Below the pieces are notes generated by a model. The model did no database searches, was not told the DNA's origin, and worked only from the letters and a program-made list of their open reading frames with translations. From Kurthia senegalensis (lineage in GTDB: Bacteria; Bacillota; Bacilli; Bacillales_A; Planococcaceae): 64,000 nucleotides of DNA. The stretch spans positions 909,601 to 973,600 of the forward strand of contig NZ_HE611064.1 of NCBI RefSeq assembly GCF_000285595.1. Direction: 5' to 3'. The translations under genes were made by a program, and so were the position numbers. Shown here in pieces: positions 34,461 to 43,304 of this stretch. Every line of letters begins with the position of its first letter. The first letter of the stretch is position 1.

Positions 34461-34782
34461 ACTTGTCACCTCTTTCCGTAGCCATTTTTTTCTAATTACC
34501 TTCATAATAGCATCTTTTATCGTTATTTCGTATCGATTTTCTTACTTTTTAGCTTATGTGAATGAAACGGAACTTTTAGCGTATACACCAAAACGTCGTT
34601 CCTTAGTTCTTCTTACATATTTAATAGAATGGTTTCCTTACACACTCTCCATTAAACTACTTTAGGCCTATATTTCTATCTCCTATAAATCGATGGTATG
34701 CCGATTTGATAAATGCGTACACTGTTCCTCATTCTTATCCCCTTTCTATGTTATATTTACATCATAAGAAAGGGTGTTTTTT

Positions 34783-36969
34783 ATGTCTAAAATTGCAGTA
34801 CTTGCCGAAAAACCTTCTGTTGCAAGAGATATTGCAAGAGTATTAAAGTGCAATAAAAAAGGAAACGGTTATCTGGAAGGAGATCGTTATATCGTAACGT
34901 GGGCTTTAGGTCATTTAGTCACATTAGCGGATCCAGAAAGCTATGATAAGAAGTACAAAACATGGGATTTAGAATCGTTACCTATGATGCCTGAAAAGCT
35001 TAAATTAACGGTCATTAAACAAACAGGTAAACAATTCAACGCGGTGAAACATGTCCTTGAGAGAGCAGATGTTTCAAGCTGTATTATCGGTACAGATAGT
35101 GGTCGAGAAGGTGAATTGGTCGCTCGATGGATTTTAGAAAAGATAAAATTCAAGAAACCAATCCAACGCTTATGGATTTCTTCTGTTACAGATAAAGCGA
35201 TTAAAGAAGGCTTTGAAAACTTGAAGCCCGGCAACCAATATATGAATTTATACTATGCTGCTGTTGCACGTAGTGAAGCTGACTGGTATATCGGCTTAAA
35301 TGCGACGCGTGCTTTAACGACACGCTTCAATGCGCAACTAAACTGTGGTCGTGTTCAAACACCTGTCGTCGCAATGGTCGCAGCTCGTGAAGATGAAATC
35401 AAACAGTTTAAAGCGAAAACATACTACGGGATCGAAGCAAAAACGAAAAATAATTTAAAATTAACGTGGCAAGACGCAAAAGGCAATCGTCGTAGCTTTA
35501 ATAAAGAAGCAATCGACCGTATCGTCAACCAAATTAGTAACGAACAGGCGAAAATTATCAACGTTGAACGCAAAGCGAAAAAATCATTTGCGCCTGGCTT
35601 GTATGACTTAACTGAATTACAACGTGATGCGAATAAAATTTTCGGCTTTTCTGCGAAAGAAACGTTAAATATTATGCAAAAATTGTACGAGCAACATAAA
35701 GTGTTAACGTATCCTCGTACAGATTCACGTTACATTTCAAGCGATATTATCTCAACGATTCCTGAACGCCTTAAAGCGTGCGGTATTGGCGAATATCGTA
35801 CACTTGCGAATAAAGTGTTAGCGAAACCGATTAAAACGTCTAAAGCGTTCGTAGACGATACGAAAGTGTCCGACCACCACGCAATCATTCCGACAGAAGA
35901 ATACGTTAACTTTGCGAGTCTGAATGCGAAAGAACGTAAAATTTATGATTTAGTCGTGAAACGTTTCTTAGCTGTATTATTCCCTGCACATGAATATGAG
36001 CAATTAACATTGCATGCCAAAATCGGTGACGAACAATTCGTCGCAAAAGGTAAAACAATTCTTTCTCAAGGTTGGAAGGAAGTGTATGAAAACCATTTCG
36101 ATGAAGATTCGAAAGATGACTTAAAAGAACAAGTCTTCCCGACAATCGAAAAAGGCTCAACACTCGCTGTACAATTTATCGCACAAACGTCAGGTCAAAC
36201 GAAGCCACCAGCTCGTTTCAATGAAGCAACATTATTATCGGCGATGGAAAATCCAACGAAATATTTAGAAACGAATGACCAACAACTTGCGACAACGTTG
36301 AAATCAACAGGTGGTCTCGGCACAGTAGCAACGCGTGCGGATATCATCGATAAACTATTCAACTCATTCACACTCGAAAAACGTGGTGGACAAGATATCT
36401 ACATTACGTCTAAAGGTCGCCAGTTGTTAGACTTAGTTCCAGAAGAGTTACGCTCTCCTGCAACGACAGCAGAATGGGAACAAAAACTAGAATTAATCGC
36501 AAAAGGCAAACTGAAAAAAGAAGTATTCATTAATGAAATGAAAGAACATACGAAAAAAATCGTCGCCGAAATTAAAGCGAGCGATAAAAAATACAAACAC
36601 GATAACATTTCAACAAAATCTTGCCCAGACTGCGGAAAGCCCATGCTTGAAGTGAACGGTAAACGTGGTAAAATGCTCGTTTGCCAAGACCGTGAATGTG
36701 GTCATAAAAAAAACGTTTCACGCGTTACGAATGCACGATGCCCGAACTGCCATAAGAAATTAGAATTACGTGGTGATGGAGACGGTCAAATTTTCGTCTG
36801 TAAATGTGGTCACCGCGAAAAATTATCTGTCTTTAAAGCACGTCGTGAAAAACAAGGTAACAGTAAAGTTGATAAACGTAGCGTTCAAAAATATTTAAAA
36901 CAACAAGCAAAAGAAGAACCTTTAAACAATCCATTCGCTGATTTATTAAAAGGATTTAAATCTGAATAA
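34783..36969 (+). CDS. topB: DNA topoisomerase III
   Basis: ATG at 34783 follows GAAAGGGTG. The 728-residue type IA topoisomerase has the Toprim N-terminus (IAVLAEKPSVARDIA), metal-binding DSGREGE (105-111), catalytic Tyr310 (LTYPRTDSRYI), and two C-terminal zinc-ribbon repeats from about 610 (CPDCGKPM, then CPNCHKK). It decatenates single-stranded DNA intermediates with RecQ-type helicases. The zinc ribbons and basic tail are somewhat longer than in E. coli TopB. The gene is monocistronic and ends at a strong terminator. Confidence 0.95.
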   Translation: MSKIAVLAEKPSVARDIARVLKCNKKGNGYLEGDRYIVTWALGHLVTLADPESYDKKYKTWDLESLPMMPEKLKLTVIKQTGKQFNAVKHVLERADVSSCIIGTDSGREGELVARWILEKIKFKKPIQRLWISSVTDKAIKEGFENLKPGNQYMNLYYAAVARSEADWYIGLNATRALTTRFNAQLNCGRVQTPVVAMVAAREDEIKQFKAKTYYGIEAKTKNNLKLTWQDAKGNRRSFNKEAIDRIVNQISNEQAKIINVERKAKKSFAPGLYDLTELQRDANKIFGFSAKETLNIMQKLYEQHKVLTYPRTDSRYISSDIISTIPERLKACGIGEYRTLANKVLAKPIKTSKAFVDDTKVSDHHAIIPTEEYVNFASLNAKERKIYDLVVKRFLAVLFPAHEYEQLTLHAKIGDEQFVAKGKTILSQGWKEVYENHFDEDSKDDLKEQVFPTIEKGSTLAVQFIAQTSGQTKPPARFNEATLLSAMENPTKYLETNDQQLATTLKSTGGLGTVATRADIIDKLFNSFTLEKRGGQDIYITSKGRQLLDLVPEELRSPATTAEWEQKLELIAKGKLKKEVFINEMKEHTKKIVAEIKASDKKYKHDNISTKSCPDCGKPMLEVNGKRGKMLVCQDRECGHKKNVSRVTNARCPNCHKKLELRGDGDGQIFVCKCGHREKLSVFKARREKQGNSKVDKRSVQKYLKQQAKEEPLNNPFADLLKGFKSE

Positions 36970-36974
36970 CCGAT

Positions 36975-37013
36975 TAAAAAAGCGTCCAAAATTTTTATTT
37001 TGGACGCTTTTTT
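36975..37013. terminator. Bidirectional terminator between topB and ABC-F gene
   Basis: Stem AAAAAGCGTCCAAAAT/ATTTTGGACGCTTTTT with T/A runs on both sides. Confidence 0.9.
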
Positions 37014-37015
37014 TA

Positions 37016-38719
37016 TTATAATTGTTCATACAATTTTTCAAGTTTCGCTTCTATCGCAACATTTCGTTGCACACCGAGCTGTCGTTCCAACTGTGCAATT
37101 TCTCTCTCAACAGCTCCATTTTGTTGCTGTACTTGTGCCCATTCATACGATCCTTCATGTACCGTAACGATTTGATGGTCAACCCATGCAATGCGTGAAA
37201 AGAGCTTTTGTAAAAAGTAACGATCGTGGCTCACCGCAATAATCGTTCCTTCAAACTGCTCAAGCGTTTCTTCAAGCACTTCTCTCGATTCGATGTCCAA
37301 ATGATTCGTTGGCTCGTCTAACAACAATACATTCAGCTTTTGTTGCATTAACTGTGCAAGACGCAAACGCATTTTTTCTCCGCCACTTAAATTTTTCACT
37401 TTTTTAAATACGTCGTATCCGTAAAATAAAAATTGTGCGAGTAAATGACGTGCTTCTCCTTCTGTTACAGCCACTTCTTCACGAAAAATGTCTATAACAC
37501 GCGCTTCTAAATGAAACGTATCTAATTGCTGTGCTAAATAACCGATTTTCACGTTACTTCCCCGTTTAATGACACCTGTTGTTGGAGAAATTTTCCCTGC
37601 TATCATTTTTAAAATCGTTGATTTACCCGTCCCGTTATTACCGATTATCGCCAAATGATCTTGCCAATATACAGATACATTCGCACGCTCAAATAAAGTT
37701 CGTTCATCGAGGTGAACCGCGACATCATCAAGTACAAAAACTTCTTTCCCGCTTCTCTCATCTACTTGCAAAGCAAAGTTCATCTTCTTCGCCGCAATAG
37801 GTTTCTTCACGATATCAATGCGCGCCAATGCCTTTTCCATCATTTTCGCTTTACGGAATAAGTCTGGGTTCGGCGGCGACGCTTCATTCGCCCACTGACG
37901 TAATCGACGAATTGCTTCTTTCATCTTTTTAATTTTCTTCTGTTGTTCTGTATAATGAGCAAACTGTGACGCAATTTGAGCTTGTTTCGCCACTACGTAA
38001 TCATCGTAATTACCGTGACTAACAAACGGAATACCTTCTTCAATTTCTACTACTAATTCTGCTGTTTCATTCATAAAACGGCGATCGTGACTCACGATTA
38101 TAACTGTTTGTTTTAATTGTTTCACATACGTTTCTAACCATTCAATCGCACGCAAATCGAGATGATTCGTTGGCTCGTCTAAAAGTAATAATGTAGGCTC
38201 TGTTAATAATACTTGTGCCAACATAACTTTCGTTTTTTCACCGCCACTCAGTGTATGAAATGCTTTGTGTAAAAAAGGTGTGACACCTAATCCATTCGCA
38301 ACCGTCAACAACTTCGAGGACATCTCATAGCCCCCTTGTTGTAAAAACTGCTCTTGCAATAAACCGTATTTTTCAAGTAAAGCTTCACTCGAATCGTGCA
38401 CCATTTGTTCCTCGTAGTAACGCATTGACTGCTGCATCGTTTGTAACGCTTGAAAGGCATGAAGTAGTACGTCTTCTACCGTTTCATGCTCGTACGGTGG
38501 TATTTGATGCAAGTAGCCAACCTTACAATCTTTTGGCGTAATCACGCGTCCTTGGTCTACTTCTTCTACACGTGCAATCAGGCGAAGAAGCGACGTCTTC
38601 CCTGAACCATTTCTCCCGACAATTGCGACGTGTTTCCCTGTTGGAATCGTTAAATTAAATTGTTCAAAAAGAGGCGTTCCTCCAACGGTTTTCGTTATAT
38701 TTTCTATTTTTACTGTCAT
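37016..38719 (-). CDS. ABC-F family ATPase, possible ribosome-protection or translation factor
   Basis: ATG at 38719 is chosen over the longer frame because TGGAGG lies eight bases upstream. The 567-residue protein has two ATPase domains: Walker A GRNGSGKTS and GNNGTGKST, signatures LSGGEKTKV and LSGGEKMRL, Walker B LLLLDEPTNHLD twice, and a charged inter-domain linker (about 240-310) that enters the ribosomal E/P-site region in this family. No membrane domain. It is preceded by a 45-codon leader ORF and an intrinsic terminator, the arrangement seen before antibiotic-resistance ABC-F genes. It could protect against PLSA-type drugs or be a housekeeping factor. Confidence 0.85.
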   Translation of the reverse strand: MTVKIENITKTVGGTPLFEQFNLTIPTGKHVAIVGRNGSGKTSLLRLIARVEEVDQGRVITPKDCKVGYLHQIPPYEHETVEDVLLHAFQALQTMQQSMRYYEEQMVHDSSEALLEKYGLLQEQFLQQGGYEMSSKLLTVANGLGVTPFLHKAFHTLSGGEKTKVMLAQVLLTEPTLLLLDEPTNHLDLRAIEWLETYVKQLKQTVIIVSHDRRFMNETAELVVEIEEGIPFVSHGNYDDYVVAKQAQIASQFAHYTEQQKKIKKMKEAIRRLRQWANEASPPNPDLFRKAKMMEKALARIDIVKKPIAAKKMNFALQVDERSGKEVFVLDDVAVHLDERTLFERANVSVYWQDHLAIIGNNGTGKSTILKMIAGKISPTTGVIKRGSNVKIGYLAQQLDTFHLEARVIDIFREEVAVTEGEARHLLAQFLFYGYDVFKKVKNLSGGEKMRLRLAQLMQQKLNVLLLDEPTNHLDIESREVLEETLEQFEGTIIAVSHDRYFLQKLFSRIAWVDHQIVTVHEGSYEWAQVQQQNGAVEREIAQLERQLGVQRNVAIEAKLEKLYEQL

Positions 38720-38756
38720 TGTATTTTCCTCCATACAACGCAGCTTTTGCATACAA

Positions 38757-38790
38757 AAAAGGACTGCTCATCAACGAGCAGCCCTTTCAT
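38757..38790 (-). terminator. Attenuator-like terminator in the ABC-F leader
   Basis: Minus-strand stem GGGCTGCTCGTTGATGAGCAGTCC (arms GGGCTGCTC/GAGCAGTCC) followed by TTTTTTG, between the leader ORF stop and the ABC-F ribosome binding site. Confidence 0.85.
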
Positions 38791-38813
38791 TTTTGTGAAA
38801 AGAATGCAGTTCA

Positions 38814-38951
38814 TCAGCTACGTTTCATTTGATATTGTTTGTTAAAAAAGGGCATACGTATCCCGTTTACATCAAATTTAAACGTAATGACACGCGTCAA
38901 ATAAAGCGCGGCGTCCATTTTTTCACATGTCATATAAGCTGATTTTCCCAT
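38814..38951 (-). CDS. 45-residue leader ORF upstream of ABC-F gene
   Basis: ATG at 38951 has an excellent site, GGAGGTGAAAAG. The peptide begins MGKSAYMTCEKMDAALYLTR and ends in NKQYQMKRS. I find no recognisable family. It stops 24 bp before the terminator stem. Drug-stalled translation of such leaders is known to release terminators ahead of ABC-F and erm genes, so a regulatory role is inferred. It could alternatively be a stable small basic protein in its own right. Confidence 0.6.
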   Translation of the reverse strand: MGKSAYMTCEKMDAALYLTRVITFKFDVNGIRMPFFNKQYQMKRS

Positions 38952-38995
38952 TCTTTTCACCTCCGTTTCATTCGTTATATCGTTAGTCTACCACG

Positions 38996-39010
38996 AATTA
39001 TCAGAAAAGT
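38996..39010 (-). promoter_or_regulatory. CodY-like box upstream of the leader ORF/ABC-F unit
   Basis: AATTATCAGAAAAGT matches the CodY motif at 13 of 15 positions, 45 bp upstream of the leader ORF start. Confidence 0.45.
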
Positions 39011-39017
39011 GTATTTT

Positions 39018-39272
39018 TTAGAATCCGAATGCTTTTTGTTCATCATTGTCGTATTTACGACCGAGATTTTCAGAATCTCTCGTAATTTCAAGCGTTACGA
39101 TGTATTTCACACGCTCTTCATCTAAAGTTTCCTTACGTTGTTCTACAATTTCCACTTGATCGAGTTCATACGTCTTCGCAAATACTTTCATATCTTCGAG
39201 CGATTCACCCATATCTTCTTCATCTTCAGTGAAAATAATTAATTCTACTTCTTGCTTCTCTTTTACTATCAT
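39018..39272 (-). CDS. Hypothetical acidic 84-residue protein
   Basis: ATG at 39272 follows AAGAGGTGAC. The protein is very acidic in its first half (TEDEEDMGESLED) and has a beta-alpha-beta pattern. No family recognised. It is separated from the flavin reductase gene by a terminator and from the downstream ABC-F leader by about 65 bp without a clear terminator. Confidence 0.65.
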   Translation of the reverse strand: MIVKEKQEVELIIFTEDEEDMGESLEDMKVFAKTYELDQVEIVEQRKETLDEERVKYIVTLEITRDSENLGRKYDNDEQKAFGF

Positions 39273-39301
39273 TTCGTCACCTCTTGCCTAGAGTATAGCG
39301 A

Positions 39302-39337
39302 AAGCCCGCTCTGTTCGCTAGTAAACAGAGCGGGCTT
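39302..39337 (-). terminator. Terminator after the flavin reductase gene
   Basis: 14-bp GC-rich perfect stem AAGCCCGCTCTGTT with an eight-base loop. Confidence 0.8.
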
Positions 39338-39341
39338 CCTC

Positions 39342-39905
39342 TTAATGTTGATCGATTGTTTCTTTCGGTAACGTCTTACTCATTTCACAATATTTCACGA
39401 AAACGCGCGCAAGTTCTTTCAAACGCTCTTGAACATTTTCATCTGTAATATTGTTGTCTTCATCAAAATGACTTGAATGAGTATAAACGTAATTCGGTGT
39501 TACGAGACAACGGAAGTAATCTAAAATCGGTTTCAGTTGATTTTCGACGACTAAATGATGTTGATACGTTCCACCATTCGCTACGATTGAAACAGGTTTA
39601 TAGCGTAATGCTTTCGGATTTAAAAAGTCGAATGCATTTTTTAATACGCCTGGGATTGACCCTTGGAAAATTGGCGTCGCAAAAATGTAACCGTCTGCCT
39701 GTTCTAATTTATGAATCATTTGTTGTAAACCTTCGTTGTACTGGTCAAAAGGACGACCATCTACAATTTCGTGCTTGTAGTCTGCAAATGTTAAAAGTTC
39801 TAATTGTAAATTTGGATCGTACTGTTCAATATATGTTTGGACTTGCTTTAAAATCGCACCTGTTTTTCGACCTAATACAGTGCCATCTACAAGTAAAATT
39901 TTCAT
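39342..39905 (-). CDS. NAD(P)H-dependent FMN reductase family protein
   Basis: ATG at 39905 follows GGAGGG. The 187-residue flavodoxin-fold protein starts MKILLVDGTVLGRKTG, with the FMN phosphate loop region, and has TPIFQGSIPGVLKNAFDFL, typical of SsuE/azoreductase-type NADPH:FMN oxidoreductases. The substrate is unknown; roles in quinone or azo-dye reduction or in supplying reduced flavin are possible. It stands alone with its own terminator. Confidence 0.85.
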   Translation of the reverse strand: MKILLVDGTVLGRKTGAILKQVQTYIEQYDPNLQLELLTFADYKHEIVDGRPFDQYNEGLQQMIHKLEQADGYIFATPIFQGSIPGVLKNAFDFLNPKALRYKPVSIVANGGTYQHHLVVENQLKPILDYFRCLVTPNYVYTHSSHFDEDNNITDENVQERLKELARVFVKYCEMSKTLPKETIDQH

Positions 39906-40002
39906 GAAATTGCCCTCCAAAAATTGATGATTTATTCACATTGTAACAAGCTTCATCATTTTCAAAAAGCCCATTTACGAAAGTTCAGCCTTTTGAATGA
40001 AC

Positions 40003-40821
40003 TTACATTGCGGATACGACACCTTTAATTAAACCCGTAAATTTCTTGTTCACTTGTGCAGCAACATCAATCACTTCTTGGTGATTTAGAGGTTGATTTA
40101 AAATACCTGCCGCCATATTCGTTAAGCAAGAAATACCGAGTACACGCATACTTGAGTGGCGTGCAACGATTGCTTCTGGAACGGTAGACATACCGACTGC
40201 ATCTGCACCTAATGTACGAATCATACGAATTTCTGCTGGTGTTTCATACGTTGGACCGCTCCACCATGCATAAACGCCTGATTGTAAACCGAATCCTTGT
40301 TTCTCAGCTACTTCTGAAGCTAATTGACGTAATTCGTCATTGTATAAGTTCGACATATCTGGGAAACGTGTACCTAGTGCATCGTTATTCGGTCCGATTA
40401 GTGGATTTTGACCTGTTAAATTAATATGATCTTCAATCAACATTAAATCACCTGGTTTGAAATCTTTGTTCACAGCGCCACAAGCATTTGTAACGATTAG
40501 TTGTTGGATTCCTAACGCCTTCATAACGCGTACTGGGAATGTCACTTCATCCATCGTAAATCCTTCGTAGTAATGGAAACGTCCTTTCATCGCAACGACA
40601 ACTTTCCCTTCTAATTTACCGATTACTAATTCATTTGCGTGACCGATTGCACCAGATTTTGCGAAATTTGGAATGTCCGTGTACGGAATAACAACGGCTT
40701 CTTCAATTTCATCTGCAAGCGTTCCTAAACCCGAACCTAAAATCAACCCTACTGCTGGTTGTACATCAATTTTTGTTAAAATATAATCTTTCGTTTCATT
40801 AATTTGTTCAAGTGATTGCAT
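40003..40821 (-). CDS. Purine nucleoside phosphorylase (trimeric, guanosine/inosine type)
   Basis: The 272-residue enzyme shows GLILGSGLG, the phosphate-binding GRFHYYEGF, TNACGAVNKDF and GPTYETPAEIRMIRTLGADAVGMSTVPEAI, the signature of the trimeric PNP family (PupG/PunA), not hexameric DeoD. It phosphorolyses guanosine and inosine in purine salvage. ATG start with GGAGAGG upstream. It is monocistronic; no deoB or other nucleoside genes are adjacent. No purine riboswitch was seen upstream. Confidence 0.9.
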   Translation of the reverse strand: MQSLEQINETKDYILTKIDVQPAVGLILGSGLGTLADEIEEAVVIPYTDIPNFAKSGAIGHANELVIGKLEGKVVVAMKGRFHYYEGFTMDEVTFPVRVMKALGIQQLIVTNACGAVNKDFKPGDLMLIEDHINLTGQNPLIGPNNDALGTRFPDMSNLYNDELRQLASEVAEKQGFGLQSGVYAWWSGPTYETPAEIRMIRTLGADAVGMSTVPEAIVARHSSMRVLGISCLTNMAAGILNQPLNHQEVIDVAAQVNKKFTGLIKGVVSAM

Positions 40822-41137
40822 TCTTTCCTCTCCGTTCTATTGATTTACTCATTAGTGTACTAAATGCCTATTCTTTTCGCCAATATTAATTTGAGACAAC
40901 GTTGTCTTTCTATGAAGAATATTTTTTTCATTTGATACTACTTAAAATTCGGTTTACAAATAAACGTAGGTTTTATGTAATTTTTCTTCATTTCAAATAA
41001 AAGACGATGAATAATAAACAATGTAATGAAATAAGCAAAACAAGCGATTCATGTTCCCGAAATATTTGAACAGCTTTTTTGTGCCTTCCTATGGTACAAT
41101 GACAACATTGATATTTTACGTAAAAGGAGCGTTTCAC
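40822..41137. other. Divergent regulatory region between PNP and SE1832-like gene
   Basis: No gene seen. Towards the right, TGGTACAAT (41092-41100) is an extended -10 element for the small coiled-coil gene, followed by AAAAGGAG. The rest is AT-rich with no evident riboswitch. Confidence 0.5.
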
Positions 41138-41326
41138 ATGGCTACTAAATCTGAAATCGAATACCAAATTTTAGAACTAAAAAGCGATTATATTCGTCAA
41201 CAAGGTGACATCGAAAAAATCGAATCTACAGGTCATCATGAGCAATTAGAAAAAGCTGAACAACGTTTAACAGACATGGAAAATGAACTGGCTGAACTAA
41301 ACAAACAATTAGCAGCATTACAATAA
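41138..41326 (+). CDS. Small coiled-coil protein, SE1832-like family
   Basis: ATG at 41138 behind AAAAGGAG; the upstream extension to 41051 lies before the promoter and is not translated. The 62-residue protein is one long heptad-rich helix (KSDYIRQQGDIEKIESTGH, then LEKAEQRLTDMENELAELNKQ). This resembles the short uncharacterised SE1832 family of Firmicutes. Function unknown. It is followed by a large-loop hairpin and then an ABC-F gene. Confidence 0.75.
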   Translation: MATKSEIEYQILELKSDYIRQQGDIEKIESTGHHEQLEKAEQRLTDMENELAELNKQLAALQ

Positions 41327-41345
41327 AATGAATCAATAACGAATA

Positions 41346-41415
41346 AAAAGGGACTATCTTTCATGCAAACGACGCTGTAAAAGCGGAGAAGTCTAAAGAT
41401 AGCCTCTTTTATTTT
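41346..41415 (+). terminator. Large-loop terminator or attenuator ahead of yfmM-like gene
   Basis: AAAAGGGACTATCTTT (41346-41361) pairs with AAAGATAGCCTCTTTT (41395-41410), one mismatch and one G-U, followed by ATTTT. The 33-base loop contains ATGCAAACGACGCTGTAA, a five-codon mini-ORF (MQTTL). It may simply end transcription of the small gene, or act as an attenuator. Confidence 0.55.
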
Positions 41416-41447
41416 GCACATACACATCAGGAGGTTTTATAAGCAAT

Positions 41448-43004
41448 ATGGCTATTTTAACTGTCGAAAATTTAGGTCACTCATTCGGTGACCGCACTTT
41501 ATTCAAAGACGTCACATTCCGTATCGTTGAAGGTGAACACGTAGGTCTTGTCGGCGCAAACGGTGTCGGTAAATCTACTTTAATGAGTATCATTACTGGA
41601 AAAACTGTACACGATACAGGTCGCGTAGAATGGTTGCCTAAGACACATTATGGCTACTTAGATCAACATACAGTATTAACACCAGGGAAAACGATTCGTG
41701 AAACATTAAACGAAGCGTTCGCTACCCTGTTTGAAAAAGAACAAGAACTAAACGACATCGCTGCAAAAATGGGTGATGCAACACCAGAAGAATTAGAACA
41801 ATTACTAGAAGACATGGCAGAAGTACAAGATGCATTAGAAGCTGGTGACTTTTATACGTTAGACATGAAAGTTGATGAAGTAGCTCGTGGTCTTGGTTTA
41901 ACAGCCATCGGTTTAGACCGTGACGTCGCTGCCCTTTCAGGTGGTCAACGTACGAAATTACTTTTAGCAAAATTACTTTTAGAAAAACCAAAAGTTTTAC
42001 TATTAGATGAACCGACCAACTATTTAGATGAAGAGCATATCGATTGGTTACGTACGTATTTAAAAGACTATCCACATGCATTCTTACTAATCTCACATGA
42101 TGTAGAATTCATGAACGATGTTGTCGGCGTTATTTTCCACTTAGAATTTTCAAAATTAACTCGTTACACAGCGTCATACGAAAAATTCATCGAGCTTGCT
42201 GAAATTAACAAGCGCCAACATATCGATGCTTATGAAAAACAACAAGAATTCATTAAACAACAAGAAACGTTTATCCAAAAAAACAAAGCCCGTTTCTCTA
42301 CAACGGGTCGTGCGAAATCACGCCAAAAACAATTGGATCGTATGGAAATTATCGAACGTCCAGAAACAGCTTCAAAACCAACTTTCCGTTTCGAAGAATC
42401 TCGTAGTTCAAGCCGTTACGTAGTAGAAGCAAAAGATCTTGTCATCGGTTATGACAAACCACTTCTTCCTCCACTCACATTTGAAATCGAACGTGGTGAA
42501 AAAATCGCACTTGTCGGCATGAATGGTGTCGGTAAATCGACTTTACTTAAAACGATGCTCGGTAAAATCCCTGCATTAGACGGAAAAGTAGAACGTGGAG
42601 ACTTCTTATTCCCTTCTTACTTCGAACAAGAAGTAAAAGCAGGTAAAGAAACACCAATTGACGTTATTTGGGAAGCGTATCCAAGCCTTACTCAAGGAAA
42701 TGTTCGTTCATTACTTGCTAAAACAGGTCTAAAAAGTGAACATATTAGCCGTCCAATGAGCCAATTATCAGGTGGCGAACAAGCCAAAGTTCGTATTTGT
42801 AAACTGATGATGGACGAATCAAACTGGATGTTATTCGATGAACCGACAAACCACTTAGACATCGATGCAAAAGAAGAATTAAAACGCGCGATGAAAGAAT
42901 ATAAAGGGACAATCGTACTCGTATCACATGAACCTGAATTTTATGAAGGGTTAGTAACGAAAGTATGGAACGTCGCTGAATGGTTCTCACAAGGTCACCA
43001 ATAA
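41448..43004 (+). CDS. ABC-F family ATPase, YfmM-like
   Basis: ATG at 41448 follows AGGAGG. The 518-residue protein has two nucleotide-binding domains: Walker A GANGVGKST and GMNGVGKST, signatures LSGGQRTKL and LSGGEQAKV, and Walker B LLLDEPTNYLD and LFDEPTNHLD. Its length and text closely follow B. subtilis YfmM. ABC-F proteins act in the cytoplasm on ribosomes, not as transporters. YfmM has no settled function; a role in translation is inferred. A perfect terminator follows. Confidence 0.85.
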   Translation: MAILTVENLGHSFGDRTLFKDVTFRIVEGEHVGLVGANGVGKSTLMSIITGKTVHDTGRVEWLPKTHYGYLDQHTVLTPGKTIRETLNEAFATLFEKEQELNDIAAKMGDATPEELEQLLEDMAEVQDALEAGDFYTLDMKVDEVARGLGLTAIGLDRDVAALSGGQRTKLLLAKLLLEKPKVLLLDEPTNYLDEEHIDWLRTYLKDYPHAFLLISHDVEFMNDVVGVIFHLEFSKLTRYTASYEKFIELAEINKRQHIDAYEKQQEFIKQQETFIQKNKARFSTTGRAKSRQKQLDRMEIIERPETASKPTFRFEESRSSSRYVVEAKDLVIGYDKPLLPPLTFEIERGEKIALVGMNGVGKSTLLKTMLGKIPALDGKVERGDFLFPSYFEQEVKAGKETPIDVIWEAYPSLTQGNVRSLLAKTGLKSEHISRPMSQLSGGEQAKVRICKLMMDESNWMLFDEPTNHLDIDAKEELKRAMKEYKGTIVLVSHEPEFYEGLVTKVWNVAEWFSQGHQ

Positions 43005-43022
43005 TATTTCTTTCTATACAAG

Positions 43023-43057
43023 ACGTACAGCATATCATCATGCTGTACGTTTTTTTA
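43023..43057 (+). terminator. Terminator after yfmM-like gene
   Basis: Stem ACGTACAGCAT/ATGCTGTACGT with a six-base loop, then seven T. Confidence 0.95.
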
Positions 43058-43304
43058 TTTTATGTACTATTTTTCAGATTCTATACGATTGGTTTCGGTT
43101 TACGCATCATACTCTCTCCATTCTTTATAAAGACTAAAATACGTGTCTAAAACGTATGATATTCATTATATTCATATAAAATCTATCCATGAATATCCAA
43201 AGAAAGCCACCTATTTAACTGTATAAAACATAGTTTTTAAAGGCTATCGCTTGCATCAAACGGTTTATGAGCGCAAACTATATACTATAGGATGGTGTTC
43301 AATA

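Noticed and set aside
40822-41137. Possible purine riboswitch upstream of the phosphorylase
   Set aside because: No conserved three-way junction core (TATAA...GATATGG) is present on either strand.
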